Source: a virus
Length of the DNA: 29,739 nt
Virus record (IMG/VR): IMGVR_UViG_3300045738_002063
Span: 1 to 29,739 of that record
Direction: 5' to 3' (one strand)
The notes below the pieces were generated by a model. It saw only the letters and a list, made by a program, of their open reading frames with translations. It did not search any database and had not been told where the DNA came from. Positions 7,033-15,471 of the stretch are shown here, in pieces (position 1 is the first letter of the stretch; every line of letters begins with the position of its first letter). Position numbers and translations under genes: made by a program.

Positions 7033-7559
7033 TGAAAACATTACAAGAATGGAAAGCAGGACAAGAACTTGAAGCAGTTATCAATGAGTTAGAAGATAAC
7101 TACCCTACGATAAAATTAGGGACAAATTACAGCGGAGGTCGCCTGGCGGATTTTGCGACAGGCATGGGTGCTAGTGATAGTGATAGTTCATTCAACTGGG
7201 ATCGTGTGGCTGGGGCATCTGGTCTAATGGGGACTGGTAGTCAGCATTCAGACCCAGCCCTAGCTAATAGACTGAAGCCTCTCGTCCGAGATGTCATGAA
7301 GAAAAACATGAAATCCGGGGACAGAGCGGCAGCCGTCCCAGAGACTTTTAAGACATTTATGACCACGGTGACCACTGTCGTGGCGACGGTGGCCCATGAG
7401 ATGTCCGAGAAGGACCGTGGTGGTGGTGGTGACGAAAAACTTCCCGGCCCCGATCCAGGCTGGAAGGATAGGGTCCGCAGATTTAACAAAGAAATTGCAC
7501 CGGATTTACGTCGCCGGGTAAGCGATCAAGACCAAGACGATAATGGGAGAGACGAATGA
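7029..7559 (+). CDS. Tagged unknown protein, possible internal virion protein
   Basis: 176 residues. It starts MMKTLQEW; from the second Met this reads M-K-T-L-Q-E-W, close to the T4 capsid-targeting peptide start M-K-T-Y-Q-E-F. A Gly/Ser-rich middle (about 38-75) is followed by a helical Met/Thr-rich stretch (about 85-130), a GGGGD linker and a charged C-terminus rich in Arg and Asp. GC content is higher than in the glycan island. Joined by ATGA overlaps to the genes on both sides. No catalytic motif recognised. Confidence 0.68.
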   Translation: MMKTLQEWKAGQELEAVINELEDNYPTIKLGTNYSGGRLADFATGMGASDSDSSFNWDRVAGASGLMGTGSQHSDPALANRLKPLVRDVMKKNMKSGDRAAAVPETFKTFMTTVTTVVATVAHEMSEKDRGGGGDEKLPGPDPGWKDRVRRFNKEIAPDLRRRVSDQDQDDNGRDE

Positions 7560-8002
7560 AGAAGTTTAATGAATGGCGAGTAATTAGAGAACAATCTCCA
7601 GAGCAGCCACCAGCGGATGTTGATGCGGCAGCAGGTCAGCAGATACAACAGGCCCCACACGTCCCACAGCAAGCTACAATCGCAACAAGAGCAATGGACG
7701 CTAAAAAAGATGTTCAAACTGCCGGGGCGAGGGGTGGTGAAGCGATATCGACAGCGGTACAGGCAATTATTGGTATCGCCCAACAAAATCCAGCAGCTTT
7801 AACTAAAATAGTTACAGCACTAGAGATGGGCGTTAAAGGTATAGAAGACCATCAAATGCAGCAACAATTGCAGGCATCTATGGACGGTCTCAAAACTGCC
7901 CTGAGACAAATTAGTGACAAGGCAACAGCAGGAGTGGGTCCGCAGCAACCGCAGCAACTTCAACCAGCCTCACCTGCGGTAGCTGGGCAAGCAACTGCCT
8001 AA
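7556..8002 (+). CDS. Tagged Gln/Ala-rich protein, possible prohead core or internal protein
   Basis: 148 residues starting MKKFNEWRVIRE. The tag is followed by I-R-E, which fits the (I/L)-x-E rule for cleavage by the T4 prohead protease. The body is Ala/Gln-rich: a disordered start, a long amphipathic helical region (about 50-125), and a Pro/Gln-rich end. Composition is like that of the tagged protein at 125-1306. Start overlaps the previous stop (ATGA). Core/scaffold role is inferred from tag, composition and coupling. Confidence 0.68.
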   Translation: MKKFNEWRVIREQSPEQPPADVDAAAGQQIQQAPHVPQQATIATRAMDAKKDVQTAGARGGEAISTAVQAIIGIAQQNPAALTKIVTALEMGVKGIEDHQMQQQLQASMDGLKTALRQISDKATAGVGPQQPQQLQPASPAVAGQATA

Positions 8003-8063
8003 ATGGTTCGACTTAGCATCTTGCCCAGGATGTGGCATAGCATAATTAATCAATGGGCATTAA

Positions 8064-10058
8064 ATGCAAGACGATAAAAAAAGAATCAAGGTTACAAATA
8101 AGCGACCTAATCTTGAAGATCGAATCAAAAAAGCCTTAGCCAAAAAGCCCACATCATCTTATCTGAACAATCAAGGCATTACTGCGGAAGTGCTTCGGAA
8201 AAATTTTGCCACAGGCGTCCCCGTTCAAACTCGTAAAAAGTTAAATGTTAAAGGTCGCAATAGGCGTAATGCCCGACCCGCAACTTCGGTAATGCATGTG
8301 CATCCAGGATCATTCGTCCCACCAACGCCCACAATGTTCCCAATGGACGAGTGGTTTCAAAACGACCAAGATGTAGATGTTTCCATAATCGTACCAATGT
8401 ACAGAAGCCATGACGTAATTCAAGATCAAATTAACTCATGGGACTTGGAAGATGATGGCCTCACCAAGGAAATAATTTACGTTAATGATGGATGTCCTAA
8501 TCAATCATATATAAAAGTTATCAAATCTTGGGAACAAAAACGCAAACAATTGAAAGCTCCTGTAGGTAAAATTGTCCTTAACGATAAAAATGGAGGATTC
8601 CCGTTTGCCTGCAACACGGGTGCCAAGTTCGCTTCCGGCAAATATCTCATATTCTTAAATGCTGATTGTGTTGTAACTCTCAATTGGATAAAACCTATGG
8701 TTGATCTAGTTGAGTCCAACAAAGAAATTGGCATCGTTGGAAATTTGCAGATCAAAGGAGATCGTGTAGATTCTGCTGGTTCTGAATGGGATTGGAATAG
8801 TAAATCATTCGTACATATTGGAAGAGGAATTTATCACGGAAAAAGAATATCCAAATCCTTCTTAATAAACGAACTACCAAGTGATTTGCAATGTCCACAA
8901 GAAAGAGAAATGGTAACCGGTTGTTGTTTTTTGATTCCTAAAGAATTATTTTACAATGTAGAAGGTTTCGATTTGCGTTATCGTATTGGTTATTGGGAAG
9001 ACGCTGACCTTTGTATGAGAGTCAGAAGCAATGGTTATAAAGTCTTCTTCACACCAGATTCCAGAATACACCACCAGGGAGGACATTCTAAGTCATGTGG
9101 ACATTACTTTATGAGGGATAACTACAGAATATTTGCTGACAAATGGCTTCACAATGGTCGAATAGATAGCATGGTTGGTGCAACAAGAAAACACATACCT
9201 ACTAATTGTAAAACCCTCAAAGACCATATCAATGGTAAAGTAGTAGGATGTGTAATTGCCTGCAATGAAGAAGAGTTTCTAGAGGTATCGGTTGACAGTA
9301 TAGCTAAGGTGGTGGACGAATGGGTATTTGTGATTGGGGGAAATAATTTCGCCTACAAAGCAGGCATGTGTGGCAAAAGCGGATTGCCCAACGATAACAC
9401 ATTAGAAATTGCAAATAAACTAGCAGATAAATATAATGGAACTGTAATCGAACCTCCAGGACGGTTATGGAAAGATAAAGTGGAAATGCGAAACGCCTAT
9501 GTCCCATTCCTGAAAACAAATGATTGGATGTTTATGTTGGATGGGGATGAAGTTTACAAAGAAGAACAACTTTACAAAGTGGCAGAGCTTACCAATAAAC
9601 ATGAAGTTCTTATTATGCAATTCTGGTTATTCTGGAATGATATGTGGACCAATGGAACTGGTACATGGGGAAACTACCCGCAAGAAAGATTGGTTCATTG
9701 GAAAGAAGGGTATGGATACAGAAAGAACAATCATCTCAACGTATCTAATGCCAGTGGGAAACCTGTTAATTCTATAGTTCCTTGCTGGAGAGGTTCAGAC
9801 AAATTATTCTATCATTATTCCTGGGTGCGGCCTGTAGAGAAAATCAGACAAAAATTGGCTTATTACAAGTATCAGTCAGGCAACACACAAGCAGAAACAT
9901 ATGTTGATAATGTTTTTCTAAAGTGGCGTAAAGATCAAAAATCGGTTCAGGGCAAAACCCACCCAATGGGCGGTGGCGGAACCGAGCCATTTCAGGGAAT
10001 TCATCCGGCTGGAATTCATCGGCTCATAGAAGATGGAATGTTCAACTTCAACGATTGA
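8064..10058 (+). CDS. Two-domain GT-A glycosyltransferase (GT2-like plus second GT2-like domain)
   Basis: 664 residues. After a basic, disordered N-terminus (1-100), the first domain (about 103-385) is a GT2-type transferase: VSIIVPMYRS, YVNDG, the metal-binding NADC (199-202), and the acceptor-side EDADLCMRVRSNGY block. A second GT-A-like domain begins near residue 390 (VVGCVIACNEEEFL) with its own D-x-D in MLDGDEVY. It probably adds two sugars in sequence from nucleotide-sugar donors in the cytoplasm. It opens the glycan island and is the only large multi-domain transferase in it. Donors and acceptor are unknown. Confidence 0.88.
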   Translation: MQDDKKRIKVTNKRPNLEDRIKKALAKKPTSSYLNNQGITAEVLRKNFATGVPVQTRKKLNVKGRNRRNARPATSVMHVHPGSFVPPTPTMFPMDEWFQNDQDVDVSIIVPMYRSHDVIQDQINSWDLEDDGLTKEIIYVNDGCPNQSYIKVIKSWEQKRKQLKAPVGKIVLNDKNGGFPFACNTGAKFASGKYLIFLNADCVVTLNWIKPMVDLVESNKEIGIVGNLQIKGDRVDSAGSEWDWNSKSFVHIGRGIYHGKRISKSFLINELPSDLQCPQEREMVTGCCFLIPKELFYNVEGFDLRYRIGYWEDADLCMRVRSNGYKVFFTPDSRIHHQGGHSKSCGHYFMRDNYRIFADKWLHNGRIDSMVGATRKHIPTNCKTLKDHINGKVVGCVIACNEEEFLEVSVDSIAKVVDEWVFVIGGNNFAYKAGMCGKSGLPNDNTLEIANKLADKYNGTVIEPPGRLWKDKVEMRNAYVPFLKTNDWMFMLDGDEVYKEEQLYKVAELTNKHEVLIMQFWLFWNDMWTNGTGTWGNYPQERLVHWKEGYGYRKNNHLNVSNASGKPVNSIVPCWRGSDKLFYHYSWVRPVEKIRQKLAYYKYQSGNTQAETYVDNVFLKWRKDQKSVQGKTHPMGGGGTEPFQGIHPAGIHRLIEDGMFNFND

Positions 10059-10097
10059 TGAATATCACTTTCTCAAACTCTAACGAAGGATAATAGA

Positions 10098-10625
10098 ATG
10101 AACCCACAACACATTATGGAAGAAGCAAAACTTAATGGTGTAAAAGTTTTTACTCATGATGTATTTGAAGATCATCGTGGGGATTATGTAGAAATATATG
10201 AAAAACCATTTTACAATCGGGCCGGTGTTAACATTGACTTTATACAAGATGACATTTCTACTTCTCACAAAAACGTCTTGAGAGGAATTCATGGAGATTA
10301 TGTGACCTGGAAATTAGTCACATGTCTTAGTGGTTCTTTTTATTCTGTAATTTTAGATATGAATAAAGAGTCAAGCACCTATAGACAATGGCTTTCGTTT
10401 GATCTAAATGACGAAACAAGGAAACAGATTTTAATCCCACCAGGATTTGGGAATAGTATATTGTCCTTAGAAGATGGTTCTGTTTACCACTACAAACAAT
10501 CAACCACATATAAAAAAGGACGACAGTTTACAGTTCGTTGGGATGATCCTCTTTTGAAAATAGATTGGCCAATTGAAAACCCCATTTTGTCTGAAAGGGA
10601 TTCTACTGCTGAGTTTTTAACATAA
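10098..10625 (+). CDS. RmlC-like nucleotide-sugar 3,5-epimerase
   Basis: 175 residues, normal length for the dTDP-4-dehydrorhamnose 3,5-epimerase cupin family. The family markers are present: FEDHRGDY (23-30), FIQDDISTS-KNVLRGIHGD with the expected catalytic His65, and IPPGFGNS. The G-I-H-G-D form differs from the GLHYQ of true RmlC and resembles epimerases acting on other 4-keto sugars, such as those in GDP-6-deoxyheptose pathways. GAAGGA provides a ribosome site. With the dehydratase and reductase-like SDRs nearby it could epimerise C3 and/or C5 of a 4-keto-6-deoxy sugar. Family firm, substrate open. Confidence 0.85.
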   Translation: MNPQHIMEEAKLNGVKVFTHDVFEDHRGDYVEIYEKPFYNRAGVNIDFIQDDISTSHKNVLRGIHGDYVTWKLVTCLSGSFYSVILDMNKESSTYRQWLSFDLNDETRKQILIPPGFGNSILSLEDGSVYHYKQSTTYKKGRQFTVRWDDPLLKIDWPIENPILSERDSTAEFLT

Positions 10626-10634
10626 GGACAAATA

Positions 10635-11627
10635 ATGACTTTCTACAAAGGCAAAAAAGTTCTGGTAACTGGCGGCACTGGAATGATTGGAGTTCAACTT
10701 GTCAAAAAACTTGTTGAAAAAGGGGCTGATGTTTCTGTTGTCTCGTTAGACTCTGAGGAACGTGCCAAATTTGTATTACCACCTGAAGCTAGTTTTAGCA
10801 GATGTAATCTGACAATAAAAACTCATTGCGATGAAGCCACAAGACAAAAAGATTTTGTATTCCATGTCGCTGGCATCAAAGGCTCAGTCAGCTTGGGGCG
10901 GTCAAAAGCCGCCACTTGGTTTACCCCGTTGCTACAATTTAATACCAACATGCAAGAAGCCGCATTCAAAAACGGCGTGGAAAGATACCTCTATACCAGC
11001 AGCATAGGAGTTTATCCAGAAGATACATTGTTTAAGGAAGACAATGCTTGGAATGGCCCTCCATTTTCTGTGGACGTTTATCCCGGCTGGGCAAAAAGAA
11101 TTGGAGAGCTTCATGCATGTGCATACAAGGAAGAGCATGGTTGGGATAAAATAGCTATTGTACGACCCGCCAACGTCTATGGTCCTTATGATAATTTTGA
11201 TCCAAAAACAGCAATGGTAGTTGGCGCTTTGGTTTATAAGTTTGCAAACTGCAATGGCGAAAAAGTTTCTGTTTGGGGCGACGGGACTGCCATACGTGAT
11301 TTTATTTTTTCAGAAGATGTTGCTGACGGTATGATGTTGGCCCTACAGAATGGAGCTAACTGTATTCCATTGAATATAGCCAGCGGTTTAAGAACATCTA
11401 TCAGAGAGCTTGCTGAGACGTTAGCTGAAAAGTTTGGGTACTCCAAAGACATTTTAGAGTTTGACACCTCACAGCCCACAGGTGAATCCATACGGCTTAT
11501 GGATGTAAGTCGTGCCAAAGAGACTATAGGGTTCACCGCTTCCACATCTATCAAGGATGGAATAAGCAAGACAGTGGATTGGTATATGAACAATCAAGAA
11601 ATTAACGGCAGGCACAGTGAATTATAA
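10635..11627 (+). CDS. NAD(P)-dependent SDR sugar-nucleotide epimerase/reductase (GDP-fucose-synthase-like)
   Basis: 330 residues, extended SDR. The cofactor loop is TGGTGMIG (12-19), the catalytic Ser region is YTSSIGVYP (120-128), and the catalytic Lys154 sits in YPGWAKR. The residue four before the Lys is Pro rather than the usual Tyr, with a Tyr one place earlier. Substrate-side RPANVYGPYDNF and IRDFIFSEDVADG are typical of the WcaG/Fcl group. AAGGAC precedes the start, and the gene follows the epimerase by 9 bases. It is likely to reduce or epimerise the product of the 3,5-epimerase. Other SDR activities are possible. Confidence 0.85.
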   Translation: MTFYKGKKVLVTGGTGMIGVQLVKKLVEKGADVSVVSLDSEERAKFVLPPEASFSRCNLTIKTHCDEATRQKDFVFHVAGIKGSVSLGRSKAATWFTPLLQFNTNMQEAAFKNGVERYLYTSSIGVYPEDTLFKEDNAWNGPPFSVDVYPGWAKRIGELHACAYKEEHGWDKIAIVRPANVYGPYDNFDPKTAMVVGALVYKFANCNGEKVSVWGDGTAIRDFIFSEDVADGMMLALQNGANCIPLNIASGLRTSIRELAETLAEKFGYSKDILEFDTSQPTGESIRLMDVSRAKETIGFTASTSIKDGISKTVDWYMNNQEINGRHSEL

Positions 11628-11642
11628 AGGAGCATATAACAC

Positions 11643-12350
11643 ATGATAGACATTGCTTTAGCCACAAAGTGGAGAGTCGATAAGTTAACACGAACTATTC
11701 AAGCATTTGTGGACAACACAGATGACCTTGGTACAATATGTGTAACATATGATTCTGATGATGCAGAAACCCACGCTGCTCGTGATGATATACTTAAAAA
11801 ATTTCCAGACAAGGTATCATTTGGCACATGTGATCCTGGAAGCTGCACTCGTGCAATGAACAAAAGCATAGAAAGAACAAAAACTAAATACATTGGTTTG
11901 TTCGCCGACGACGCAATTCTTAAAACAAAAGGATGGGACACATTATCTCTGTCCCTGTTTGATAAATATGAAGAATATCAATGTATATCCATTTCGGATA
12001 CGAGAACCCCTTCTATTACGCAAGAACTCCGGCACATTCATTATCCTTTCTTTGCAATTTTCGAAAGACAAGCATTGATGCAATTGGGAGGATATGATGA
12101 AAGATATCCTAGATCGGGAGCAGATAAACAATTAGGTGTAGACATGCTTCTAAACGATATGTTAATGATGGTTTCTGACGAAATCGTCGTCAAGCACATT
12201 AGAGACAATGACCGGTGCTTTAAGAACAATAGAGCACAGGGTCCAATAGATAACAAATTGTTTAACAAATTACTAAAAGCCAATAAAGACATGGTGATAA
12301 AAAAATATAAAGCAGTCGAAGATAAATGGGCACTATTGGTGAAGTCATAA
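11643..12350 (+). CDS. GT2-like glycosyltransferase
   Basis: 235 residues. GT-A features: an N-terminal strand IDIALATKWRVDKL, CVTYDSDD, a short helical region, and FADDAIL as the metal/nucleotide-sugar motif, then the acceptor-side LGGYDERYPRSGADKQLGVDML segment. It is shorter than usual GT2 enzymes but keeps the main blocks. AGGAG lies upstream, and the stop overlaps the next start (TAATG), so it is coupled to the dehydratase gene. Donor sugar unknown. Confidence 0.75.
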   Translation: MIDIALATKWRVDKLTRTIQAFVDNTDDLGTICVTYDSDDAETHAARDDILKKFPDKVSFGTCDPGSCTRAMNKSIERTKTKYIGLFADDAILKTKGWDTLSLSLFDKYEEYQCISISDTRTPSITQELRHIHYPFFAIFERQALMQLGGYDERYPRSGADKQLGVDMLLNDMLMMVSDEIVVKHIRDNDRCFKNNRAQGPIDNKLFNKLLKANKDMVIKKYKAVEDKWALLVKS

Positions 12351-13345
12351 TGAACATTCTATTAACTGGAATAACAGGCTTTGTAGGCAGCCACATGGCG
12401 GACTATCTCTTAAAAAATATACCTGATGTCGAAATCATTGCTAGTCGCAGATGGAGAAGCAAAGAAGATAACATTAAACATCTTATACATGATAAAAGAG
12501 TTAAATTTTTTGAGTCTGATTTGCTTGACAGAGGGAGCATTCATTCATTGGTCGAACAAAGTAAACCCGACTACGTATTTCACTTTGCTGCCCAGAGTTT
12601 CCCCGGAGCAAGTTTCAAAATTCCTATCTCTACTTTGCAAACAAACATCATAGGGACTACCAACTTGTTAGAGGAACTAGTTCAATCTAAGTTTGATCCC
12701 ATTGTGATTAGCGTGTCATCTAGTGAAGTTTATGGAATGCCCAGTGATGAAGATGACATGCCCATTAAGGAGACCAATCCGATACGTGCTGCAAATCCTT
12801 ATTCGATAAGCAAAGTGGGACATGATTTAATGTCTCAATATTTTTACAAAGCTTATGGACTTAAAGTGATTGTAACCAGAATGTTCAGTCACGAAGGCTC
12901 CCGAAGAGGCAAAGAATTTGCGATTTCTAGTTTCGCAAACCAAATCACAAAATTAGAAATGGATTACCTTGCGGACGCAGATTACGATGGGAATTTTAAG
13001 ATTTATGTAGGTAATTTGGAATCGGTACGAACATATTCACATATATCTGATGCTGTTCACGCTTATTGGTTAGCTGCTACAAAGGGAGTGATCGGAGAAG
13101 TATACAACATAGGCGGTAGTGACACATGCAAAGTAGGTGATGTTCTAGAGCTTTTGATGGATAAAAGCCACATACCAAAAAATAGATTTGAAATAGTAGT
13201 AGACCCAGATAGAATAAGGCCAACTGACATCACATTGCAAATACCGGATTGCACAAAATTCAAATGTGAAACAGGATGGGAGCCAACCAAAAACTTAGAA
13301 GACATAGTGTGTGATTTGTTGGATTATTGGAGAAACACATTGTAA
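12350..13345 (+). CDS. GDP-mannose 4,6-dehydratase-like SDR
   Basis: 331 residues from ATG at 12350 (the upstream ATG at 12326 lies inside the previous gene). NAD loop TGITGFVGSHMADYLL, Ser region SVSSSEVYG, and an intact Tyr-x-x-x-Lys in NPYSISK. The C-terminal RPTDI block followed by GWEPTKNLEDIV is typical of the Gmd/RmD group, which makes GDP-4-keto-6-deoxymannose from GDP-mannose. It is somewhat shorter than classic Gmd (about 370), so the substrate may be a related GDP sugar such as a GDP-heptose. Its last 93 bases recur at 14201-14293 in a diverged copy. Confidence 0.85.
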   Translation: MNILLTGITGFVGSHMADYLLKNIPDVEIIASRRWRSKEDNIKHLIHDKRVKFFESDLLDRGSIHSLVEQSKPDYVFHFAAQSFPGASFKIPISTLQTNIIGTTNLLEELVQSKFDPIVISVSSSEVYGMPSDEDDMPIKETNPIRAANPYSISKVGHDLMSQYFYKAYGLKVIVTRMFSHEGSRRGKEFAISSFANQITKLEMDYLADADYDGNFKIYVGNLESVRTYSHISDAVHAYWLAATKGVIGEVYNIGGSDTCKVGDVLELLMDKSHIPKNRFEIVVDPDRIRPTDITLQIPDCTKFKCETGWEPTKNLEDIVCDLLDYWRNTL

Positions 13346-13348
13346 TGG
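13256..13348 (+). repeat. Direct repeat, copy 1: 3' end of the dehydratase gene
   Basis: 93 bases covering the last 30 codons and 3 bases beyond. They match 14201-14293 with 5 mismatches and no gaps (88/93 by my alignment). Two mismatched codons change the residue (Cys to His, Asp to Asn); the others are silent, so the two copies look like alleles from different genomes rather than a fresh duplication. Confidence 0.95.
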
Positions 13349-13408
13349 TAGAAACTCCAAATGGATATGCATTTTAGACCAAATTGATATAACGAGGATA
13401 AATTTTCT

Positions 13409-14155
13409 ATGAAGTTGTTAGTGTACCAAATGGGCAAAGTTGCATCTAAGTCTTTAACCGCTTCTCTTTTGCGACACAAAGTAGATGTTATTTCATGCCA
13501 TTCTTTATTTGGGCCGCACATGATAAATGTTTCAAATTATGCTCCTGAAGAATTTTTTGATGCCTTGCAAAGAGTAAAAAAGAAGGCCAACATAGTAAGC
13601 AATAATATATTGTCAGACACCAAATTTATTACCATTGTAAGGGAACCCATATCGCAAGTTATATCTAACATTTATGAAAATTACAGAAGGTTTTGTCTAA
13701 GCACGAAAAAAGAGATCGACGTAGCTGATTTTTTTGTCAAGGCGATGAATAAAATGATCGGTGGAAATAAACCAGCAAACAAATTGGATGCTTACGTAGA
13801 ACATTTTCTACAATGGCCACTAATTTTTTTTGATTGCGAAATTAAACCGCATCTTGGCATAGATGTATATGACACATCATTCAATGGGGATAGCGTTGTT
13901 ATTGATGATAGGTTGTTAGTGTGCAAGTTTGAAAGAATCAATTATTGTTGTGAGGCAATAGCAAATTTCGCAGAAATTGATTCTTTCGATTTGATTGAGA
14001 AACAAAACATAAGACGTAACAAAAAATACGAAGAAATCAAAGCATCACTATTCCCACAACCCATAGTTGATTGGTATTGTGAATCTAAATATTGTCAGCA
14101 TTTTTACAAATCAGACATAGAGAGATTAAAACAAAAGTGGACACTAACAAATTGA
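13409..14155 (+). CDS. Sulfotransferase-like protein (cassette gene 1)
   Basis: 248 residues. The N-terminal VYQMGKVASKSL (5-16) is a PAPS 5'-phosphosulfate loop of the kind found in sulfotransferase and capsule-related families, and IVREPISQVIS (76-86) fits the 3'-phosphate-binding Arg/Ser. Such enzymes transfer sulfate from PAPS to a hydroxyl, here probably a sugar. The C-terminal half is not recognised and is Cys- and aromatic-rich. It lies on the plus strand 63 bases after the dehydratase and is followed at once by a copy of the TPP-enzyme 3' end, as if it once converged on that gene. Sulfate transfer is inferred from motifs. Confidence 0.7.
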   Translation: MKLLVYQMGKVASKSLTASLLRHKVDVISCHSLFGPHMINVSNYAPEEFFDALQRVKKKANIVSNNILSDTKFITIVREPISQVISNIYENYRRFCLSTKKEIDVADFFVKAMNKMIGGNKPANKLDAYVEHFLQWPLIFFDCEIKPHLGIDVYDTSFNGDSVVIDDRLLVCKFERINYCCEAIANFAEIDSFDLIEKQNIRRNKKYEEIKASLFPQPIVDWYCESKYCQHFYKSDIERLKQKWTLTN

Positions 14156-14293
14156 TGCAATCACTTACTGTAATTATCCCCATATTCTACCAACAATGAT
14201 AAATTCAAACATGAAACAGGATGGGAACCAACCAAAAACTTAGAAGATATAGTGTGTGATTTGTTGAATTATTGGAGAAACACATTGTAATGG
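14156..14293. pseudogene. Recombination scar: TPP-enzyme gene tail fused to dehydratase gene tail
   Basis: 14156-14200 is identical (45/45) to 14930-14974, the 3' end of the minus-strand E1-beta-like gene. It is joined directly to 14201-14293, a diverged copy of the dehydratase 3' end including its stop codon (TAA 14288-14290). Neither part has a start or an intact gene. The order dehydratase - gene 1 - TPP tail / dehydratase tail - gene 2 - TPP gene is what results if two versions of one locus, each with a different sulfotransferase in the same slot, are joined end to end. Confidence 0.9.
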
Positions 14294-14296
14294 AAG

Positions 14297-14911
14297 CTAG
14301 TATTTGTATTCAAAAAGATCAATATCCTTAGCGTATCGTTTGGCTACCTTCTTTACCAGTTCGGGAGTGTAAAACTCACGATGATGTGGATAAAGTTTAG
14401 ATGAGTTTTTTAGATGGTGAAGTTTAGCATACGGCATTCCATTTTTTTCACACACTGTCTTCCAACCTTCCTGAATATTTTCTATTCTACCAACAAAATC
14501 TACCAATAATTTATCATCTAGAGTCAGGTAATCGTGCTGATCTCGAATGTGATCCTCTTCTGAGATGCCCTCTATTGCACAAACGATATCGACGAACTCT
14601 TCAAAAGAAATTTTGTTAGATACGCCGGGTGCTATTACTTTGTTGTGAACCAACACTCTGTTTTGATAAGCCGATAAAAGCCGACGCCAAGGGTTCCTAA
14701 CAAAGGCAAATTTGAAGTAATCATCATACTCTTTGTCTAGCGTGGCTTCTTTTGTGAGATTCCCCTGGTGATCTCGATCATCGCCGTATTTACTTATGGC
14801 AAAGCCACTCTTCAACAATGTGGTTATAATAGATGTCGAAGCGACTTTGGGAATTCTGAAGTAGGTCGATTGGTACTTTTCTGAAGCAAAAATGAACAAT
14901 CTTTTTGTCAT
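14297..14911 (-). CDS. Sulfotransferase family 2-like enzyme (cassette gene 2)
   Basis: 204 residues from ATG at 14911 with AAGGAC five bases upstream. A GTG at 14938 overlapping the previous stop is a possible longer start. The PAPS loop is FRIPKVASTSI (18-28), and the 3'-phosphate motif is FVRNPWRRLLSAYQNR (70-85), both textbook carbohydrate sulfotransferase signatures; RDQHDYL and DFVGRIENI also fit the family. It probably sulfates a sugar of the island's glycan. It shares almost no sequence with gene 1 on the other side of the scar, so it is an alternative enzyme rather than a duplicate. Confidence 0.85.
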   Translation of the reverse strand: MTKRLFIFASEKYQSTYFRIPKVASTSIITTLLKSGFAISKYGDDRDHQGNLTKEATLDKEYDDYFKFAFVRNPWRRLLSAYQNRVLVHNKVIAPGVSNKISFEEFVDIVCAIEGISEEDHIRDQHDYLTLDDKLLVDFVGRIENIQEGWKTVCEKNGMPYAKLHHLKNSSKLYPHHREFYTPELVKKVAKRYAKDIDLFEYKY

Positions 14912-14929
14912 AATGTCCTTGCCCTTATC

Positions 14930-14974
14930 TGCAATCACTTACTGTAATTATCCCCATATTCTACCAACAATGAT
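14930..14974. repeat. Direct repeat: 3' end of the E1-beta-like gene (parent copy)
   Basis: 45 bases identical to 14156-14200. They include the stop codon of the E1-beta-like gene and its last 12-13 codons. After 14974 the parent gene continues, whereas the other copy switches to dehydratase sequence. Confidence 0.95.
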
Positions 14975-15471
14975 GGCCTACCTTCTTTTGCCCGATCATA
15001 AGCTTCAGAATAAGCAGGAAAGACTTCTTCTTTATCTTCTAAAAGATACACCTTGGTGTTGGTTAACATTTTTTCGTAGGCTTCTGTATGATTTTGGGTA
15101 TGTTGCACACCACCATCCAATGGCTCTAATGAGCCAACCGCAGTTCTTATGATTACACCACCATTCATTTTCCCTTTGGTCATGACTTCTAGTTTATCTA
15201 AATGATTCACCAATTGATTAGTAGCTAGAATAAGAAAATCCCATCGAGGATAACAGGTTACCGGTATAAACCCCTTCATGGACAAACCAATAGACATTCC
15301 CATTTGGGTTTCTTCAAACACAGGAAGTTCGATTCTTTTTGATTTGTCTATAGTTTTAAGCGTGCCGTATATAGAATTGCCATCATAGACCACTGATTGA
15401 CCTAGAAATAACACTTTGTCATCCTCTGCCAAGAATTCCATAGCTCTAATTAATTCATCTTTGTACGTCAT
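14935..15471 (-). CDS. Short E1-beta / transketolase-pyrimidine-domain TPP-enzyme subunit
   Basis: 178 residues from ATG at 15471, which overlaps the alpha-subunit stop (TAATG). It matches the pyrimidine-binding domain of pyruvate/2-oxo-acid dehydrogenase E1-beta: a Glu pair in VFEETQMGMSIGLSMKG (51-67; Glu53 or Glu54 would activate TPP), then PRWDFLILATNQLVNHLDK. Full E1-beta proteins have about 325 residues. Here the C-terminal transketolase domain is absent and the gene ends normally, so the enzyme is a minimal two-domain type. With the alpha subunit it may decarboxylate a 2-oxo acid and pass the acyl unit to a sugar. The reaction is not known. Confidence 0.78.
   Translation of the reverse strand: MTYKDELIRAMEFLAEDDKVLFLGQSVVYDGNSIYGTLKTIDKSKRIELPVFEETQMGMSIGLSMKGFIPVTCYPRWDFLILATNQLVNHLDKLEVMTKGKMNGGVIIRTAVGSLEPLDGGVQHTQNHTEAYEKMLTNTKVYLLEDKEEVFPAYSEAYDRAKEGRPSLLVEYGDNYSK

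Noticed and set aside
8003-8077. 24-codon frame directly after the tagged Gln/Ala-rich gene
   Set aside because: No ribosome site, no recognisable pattern, and it overlaps the start of the large glycosyltransferase.
13409-14911. The two sulfotransferases as a simple gene duplication
   Set aside because: They lie on opposite strands and share only generic PAPS motifs. The repeated parts are the neighbours' 3' ends, not these genes.
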